From the NCBI GenBank assembly GCA_015655095.1, contig JAATFR010000309.1, positions 1-15,337 of the forward strand: DNA of 15,337 nucleotides, read 5' to 3'. Below the pieces are notes generated by a model that did no database searches, was not told the DNA's origin, and saw only the letters and a list, made by a program, of their open reading frames with translations. Every line of letters starts with the position of its first letter. Positions within the stretch are counted from its first letter, which is position 1. The DNA comes from Hyphomicrobiales bacterium. GTDB taxonomy: Bacteria; Pseudomonadota; Alphaproteobacteria; Parvibaculales; Parvibaculaceae. Shown piece by piece: positions 13,090-15,337 of the stretch. The translations under genes and the position numbers were made by a program.

Positions 13090-14622
13090 TCAACTGCGGT
13101 AATCCGCGTTGATGCGGATATAATCGTAGGTGAGGTCGCAGGTCCACACCGTCGCGGACGAGGCGCCGACGCCGACATTCACCTCAATCACGATATTCTG
13201 CCCCTTCATATGGGCCGCAACCGGCGCCTCATCATAGCCGGTGACAGCCATGCCGTTGCGGGCGACATCAACGCCGCCGATGCGGATCGCAAGCTTGTCG
13301 CGATCCGCCGCCTCACCGGATTTGCCGACCGCCATGACGATGCGACCCCAGTTGGCGTCTTCACCGGCAATCGCCGTCTTGACCAGCGGCGAGTTCGCAA
13401 TCGCCATGCCAATCCGGCGGGCGGCCTGATAAGACTGCGCGCCATCGACCGTGATCTCGACGAATTTGGTCGCACCCTCCCCGTCCTTCACCACCTGATG
13501 GGCAAGATCGAGCATCAGATCGTTGAGCTTCTCGCGAAAATCCTTGAGCCGGGGATCGGCAAGCCGGGTCACGGGCTCCTCACCCTTCATGGCGGCCCCC
13601 GTCGCGAACAACAGCACCGTGTCGCTGGTGGAAGTATCGCTATCCACCGTGATCGCGTTGAAACTGTCGCGCGCGCCCTGCTGGAGCACCGGCTGAAGGG
13701 CGGACGCCGCAATGGCGGCATCTGTGAAAATGAAGACGAGCATGGTGGCAAGATCAGGCGCGATCATGCCCGAGCCCTTGCCGATACCATTGATGGTGAC
13801 ATCGCACCCGCCGATCTTCGCCGTACGGGTGGCAAGCTTGGGGAAAGTATCCGTGGTCATGATGGCGCGCGCCGCTGCCATCCAGTGATCGGGGCCATCG
13901 CCCGCCACGGCAAGCGCGCTCTGGAGGCCGGAAACGACCGGTGCAGGATCGAGCGGCACACCAATCACCCCGGTCGAAGCCATGTACACATCCTTGTGGC
14001 GACAGCCCACGGCCTTCGCCGCCGCCGCCCCCACCGTGCGCACGCTCTGGGTGCCAAGCTTGCCGGTGAACGCATTGGCGTTGCCCGAATTGACGACGAG
14101 CATCCGCCCTTCGCCAAATTCGACCAGATTGGCGCGGCACCATTCGACCGGCGCCGACGCCGCCTTCGATGTCGTAAAGACGCCAGCCGCCTGCGAGCCC
14201 TCAGCCAGCCGCGCGACCATCACATCGTCACGACCCCGGTATTTGATGCCTGCCGCCGCCGTGCCGAGCACAACGCCTCCAACGGGGGGCAGCGAGGGGT
14301 AGGAGGCGGGAGCGAGCGGCGAAACCTTTGGACTATTCGACGCGGCCTTGGCGACTACCCTCGCCTCGATTTTCCGCTTGCGGGAAACCGGAGCTTTCTT
14401 GACTGCCTGGCCCCTGGCCGTAGCAACCGGCTTCGCCGTGGGAGCCTGTTTCCTCGTGGCGGCCTTGGACTTGGGTTTGGCCTTGGGCCTGGGTCTGGCG
14501 GCGGCAGACTTCACCGCAACCTTGCTGGAAGCTGCCTTTTTAGGCGCTGCCTTTCGCGCGGCACCGGCCTTGGCCGGGCTCTTCTTCTTTTTCGTCTTCA
14601 GCCGTTTGTTCAGGTCTTCCAT
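13090..14622 (-). CDS. argJ: Bifunctional ornithine acetyltransferase/N-acetylglutamate synthase with a Lys/Ala-rich N-terminal tail
   Basis: Arginine-biosynthesis enzyme that transfers acetyl from N-acetylornithine to glutamate, and can also form N-acetylglutamate from acetyl-CoA. The canonical ArgJ domain begins near residue 99 (VSPLAPASYPSLPP), has TAAAGIKYRGRDDV, NSGNANAFTG (178-187), TGVIGVPL (217-224) and the self-cleavage site APDLATMLVFI with predicted nucleophile Thr293. It ends in YDYIRINADYRS, a typical ArgJ terminus. Residues 1-98 are unusual: mostly Lys, Ala, Pro, Ser and Arg, like histone H1 tails. The ATG at 14622 has GAGGG five bases upstream. I find no ATG, GTG or TTG between GTG codon 37 and the domain, so at least part of the tail must be translated. 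At 510 residues it is about 100 longer than usual. Followed by mutT. Confidence 0.95.
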   Translation of the reverse strand: MEDLNKRLKTKKKKSPAKAGAARKAAPKKAASSKVAVKSAAARPRPKAKPKSKAATRKQAPTAKPVATARGQAVKKAPVSRKRKIEARVVAKAASNSPKVSPLAPASYPSLPPVGGVVLGTAAAGIKYRGRDDVMVARLAEGSQAAGVFTTSKAASAPVEWCRANLVEFGEGRMLVVNSGNANAFTGKLGTQSVRTVGAAAAKAVGCRHKDVYMASTGVIGVPLDPAPVVSGLQSALAVAGDGPDHWMAAARAIMTTDTFPKLATRTAKIGGCDVTINGIGKGSGMIAPDLATMLVFIFTDAAIAASALQPVLQQGARDSFNAITVDSDTSTSDTVLLFATGAAMKGEEPVTRLADPRLKDFREKLNDLMLDLAHQVVKDGEGATKFVEITVDGAQSYQAARRIGMAIANSPLVKTAIAGEDANWGRIVMAVGKSGEAADRDKLAIRIGGVDVARNGMAVTGYDEAPVAAHMKGQNIVIEVNVGVGASSATVWTCDLTYDYIRINADYRS

Positions 14623-14742
14623 GGCCGCCCTCGCATCAGTCTCGCCGGGCCCCGATGGTAATCATCGGATACCCGGCGCGACAATTAACGAGGCGGACAA
14701 TTCCCGCAACCCCGAATGGCGCGGCCGCAGCAGAAATCCACC

Positions 14743-15337
14743 CTATTGGGGGGCAACCGGCGCGGGAGCGAGCTGGGATTGAGGGGGTTGGCTGGCCGCA
14801 TCGGCATCGTTCGCATTTCCGAGTTTGGCGGCAACCGGCTTGCCGTCCGGCCCGATGAACTCAACTTTGGATTTCTGCCGCATCTCCTCCATCAGCTTCT
14901 GCCCTTCCTGCTGGGCAAGCGTCTGGATGATCTGCGGCTTCATCTGCTCGTATGTGGGCATTGGCTTGTCGCGGGTCTCAAGCACCTTGATCACATGCCA
15001 GCCGAATTCGGACTGGACTGGTCCGGATAGCGTGCCGGGCTTGAGCGCAAAGGCGGCGTTCGCGAATGCGGGCACCATCTGGTCCTTTGTGAACCAGCCC
15101 AGATCGCCGCCCTTGGCCGCGCTGCCGTCCTTGGAAACTTCCTTGGCGACATCCTCGAAGGATTTGCCTGATTTGATTTCGGCAATGGCCTTTTCAGCCT
15201 CCTCCTTCGTATCGACAAGTATGTGTTCGGCGCGAACCTCCAGCTGGGGTTTGGCGGTCGAAACCTGCTTGTCATAATAGGCTTTGGCGCTGTCGTCGGT
15301 GATCCGGGACTTCATCAGGTCGATCCAGTAGACGTCC
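14743..15337 (-). CDS. Parvulin-type peptidyl-prolyl cis-trans isomerase, N-terminus outside window
   Basis: PpiC/SurA/PrsA-type foldase that catalyses proline isomerisation in exported proteins. The frame is open from the window's right edge, so the N-terminus, including any signal peptide and chaperone helices, is missing; about 198 residues are seen. The rotamase domain is clear: RAEHILVDTKEEAEKAI, then SGKSFEDVAKEVSKDGSAAKGGDLGWF, MVPAFANAAFALKPG and SEFGWHVIKVLETR. After it come a Gln/Met/Lys-rich helix (MKPQIIQTLAQQEGQKLMEEM) and a low-complexity Ala/Pro/Gln end, as in alphaproteobacterial family members. An internal Met at 15315 is not the real start because coding continues upstream. 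It precedes argJ by 120 bases on the same strand. As I recall, this pair often lies beside secA in alphaproteobacteria; that gene would be off-window. Confidence 0.92.
   Translation of the reverse strand, partial: DVYWIDLMKSRITDDSAKAYYDKQVSTAKPQLEVRAEHILVDTKEEAEKAIAEIKSGKSFEDVAKEVSKDGSAAKGGDLGWFTKDQMVPAFANAAFALKPGTLSGPVQSEFGWHVIKVLETRDKPMPTYEQMKPQIIQTLAQQEGQKLMEEMRQKSKVEFIGPDGKPVAAKLGNANDADAASQPPQSQLAPAPVAPQ

Noticed and set aside
12883..14661. A 592-codon plus-strand open frame across mutT and argJ
   Set aside because: It is antisense to two genes with complete diagnostic motifs. Its translation is Arg/His/Gly-rich with low-complexity runs mirroring the ArgJ tail, as expected from a high-GC shadow frame.
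1..15337. CRISPR arrays, tRNA/rRNA genes, insertion sequences, prophage or toxin-antitoxin pairs
   Set aside because: I saw no regularly spaced repeats, cloverleaf-like tRNA sequence, transposase motif or paired small ORFs on either strand.

Overview
The window looks like an ordinary high-GC alphaproteobacterial chromosome segment. The support is the C-x4-C zinc finger of MutM, the order mutM - enoyl-CoA hydratase - rpsT - (rhodanese) - dnaA, an adjacent dnaN-recF-gyrB run, GANTC (CcrM-type) sites in several spacers, and a CtrA-like half-site pair upstream of the tetR-type gene. I cannot name the genus from sequence alone; a Parvibaculum-like or rhizobial relative is only a guess.

Layout. 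1-2004 (+): the 3' part of mutM (5' end outside the window), a small predicted secreted protein whose ATG overlaps the mutM stop, and a crotonase-fold enoyl-CoA hydratase. 2005-3043: a good promoter, rpsT, a tandem-hairpin terminator and about 440 bases of relatively AT-rich non-coding DNA. 3044-10359 (+): a single-domain rhodanese, then the replication and repair block dnaA, dnaN, recF, gyrB. A 329-base spacer with a strong hairpin and an extended -10 motif separates dnaA from dnaN; recF and gyrB follow dnaN closely, so these three are probably one transcript. 10408-12567: a TetR-family regulator (-) divergent from an exported DUF1329-family protein (+), with an inverted repeat overlapping a perfect TTGACA in the shared control region. 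12672-15337 (-): a parvulin-type peptidyl-prolyl isomerase (N-terminus outside the window), argJ and a mutT-type Nudix hydrolase, read right to left.

How it fits together. DnaA, the beta clamp, RecF and GyrB initiate replication, hold the polymerase on DNA, repair gaps and manage supercoiling. MutM and the MutT-like enzyme at opposite ends both belong to the oxidised-guanine (GO) defence. The hydratase, ArgJ and the isomerase are housekeeping functions in beta-oxidation, arginine synthesis and envelope protein folding. The TetR/DUF1329 pair is the most accessory-looking part.

I do not see a clear new multi-gene system. The points most worth a second look are a roughly 98-residue Lys/Ala/Pro-rich, histone-H1-like extension on ArgJ that has a good ribosome binding site and no downstream start to bypass it, the operator architecture of the TetR/DUF1329 divergon, and the rhodanese plus AT-rich spacer between rpsT and dnaA.
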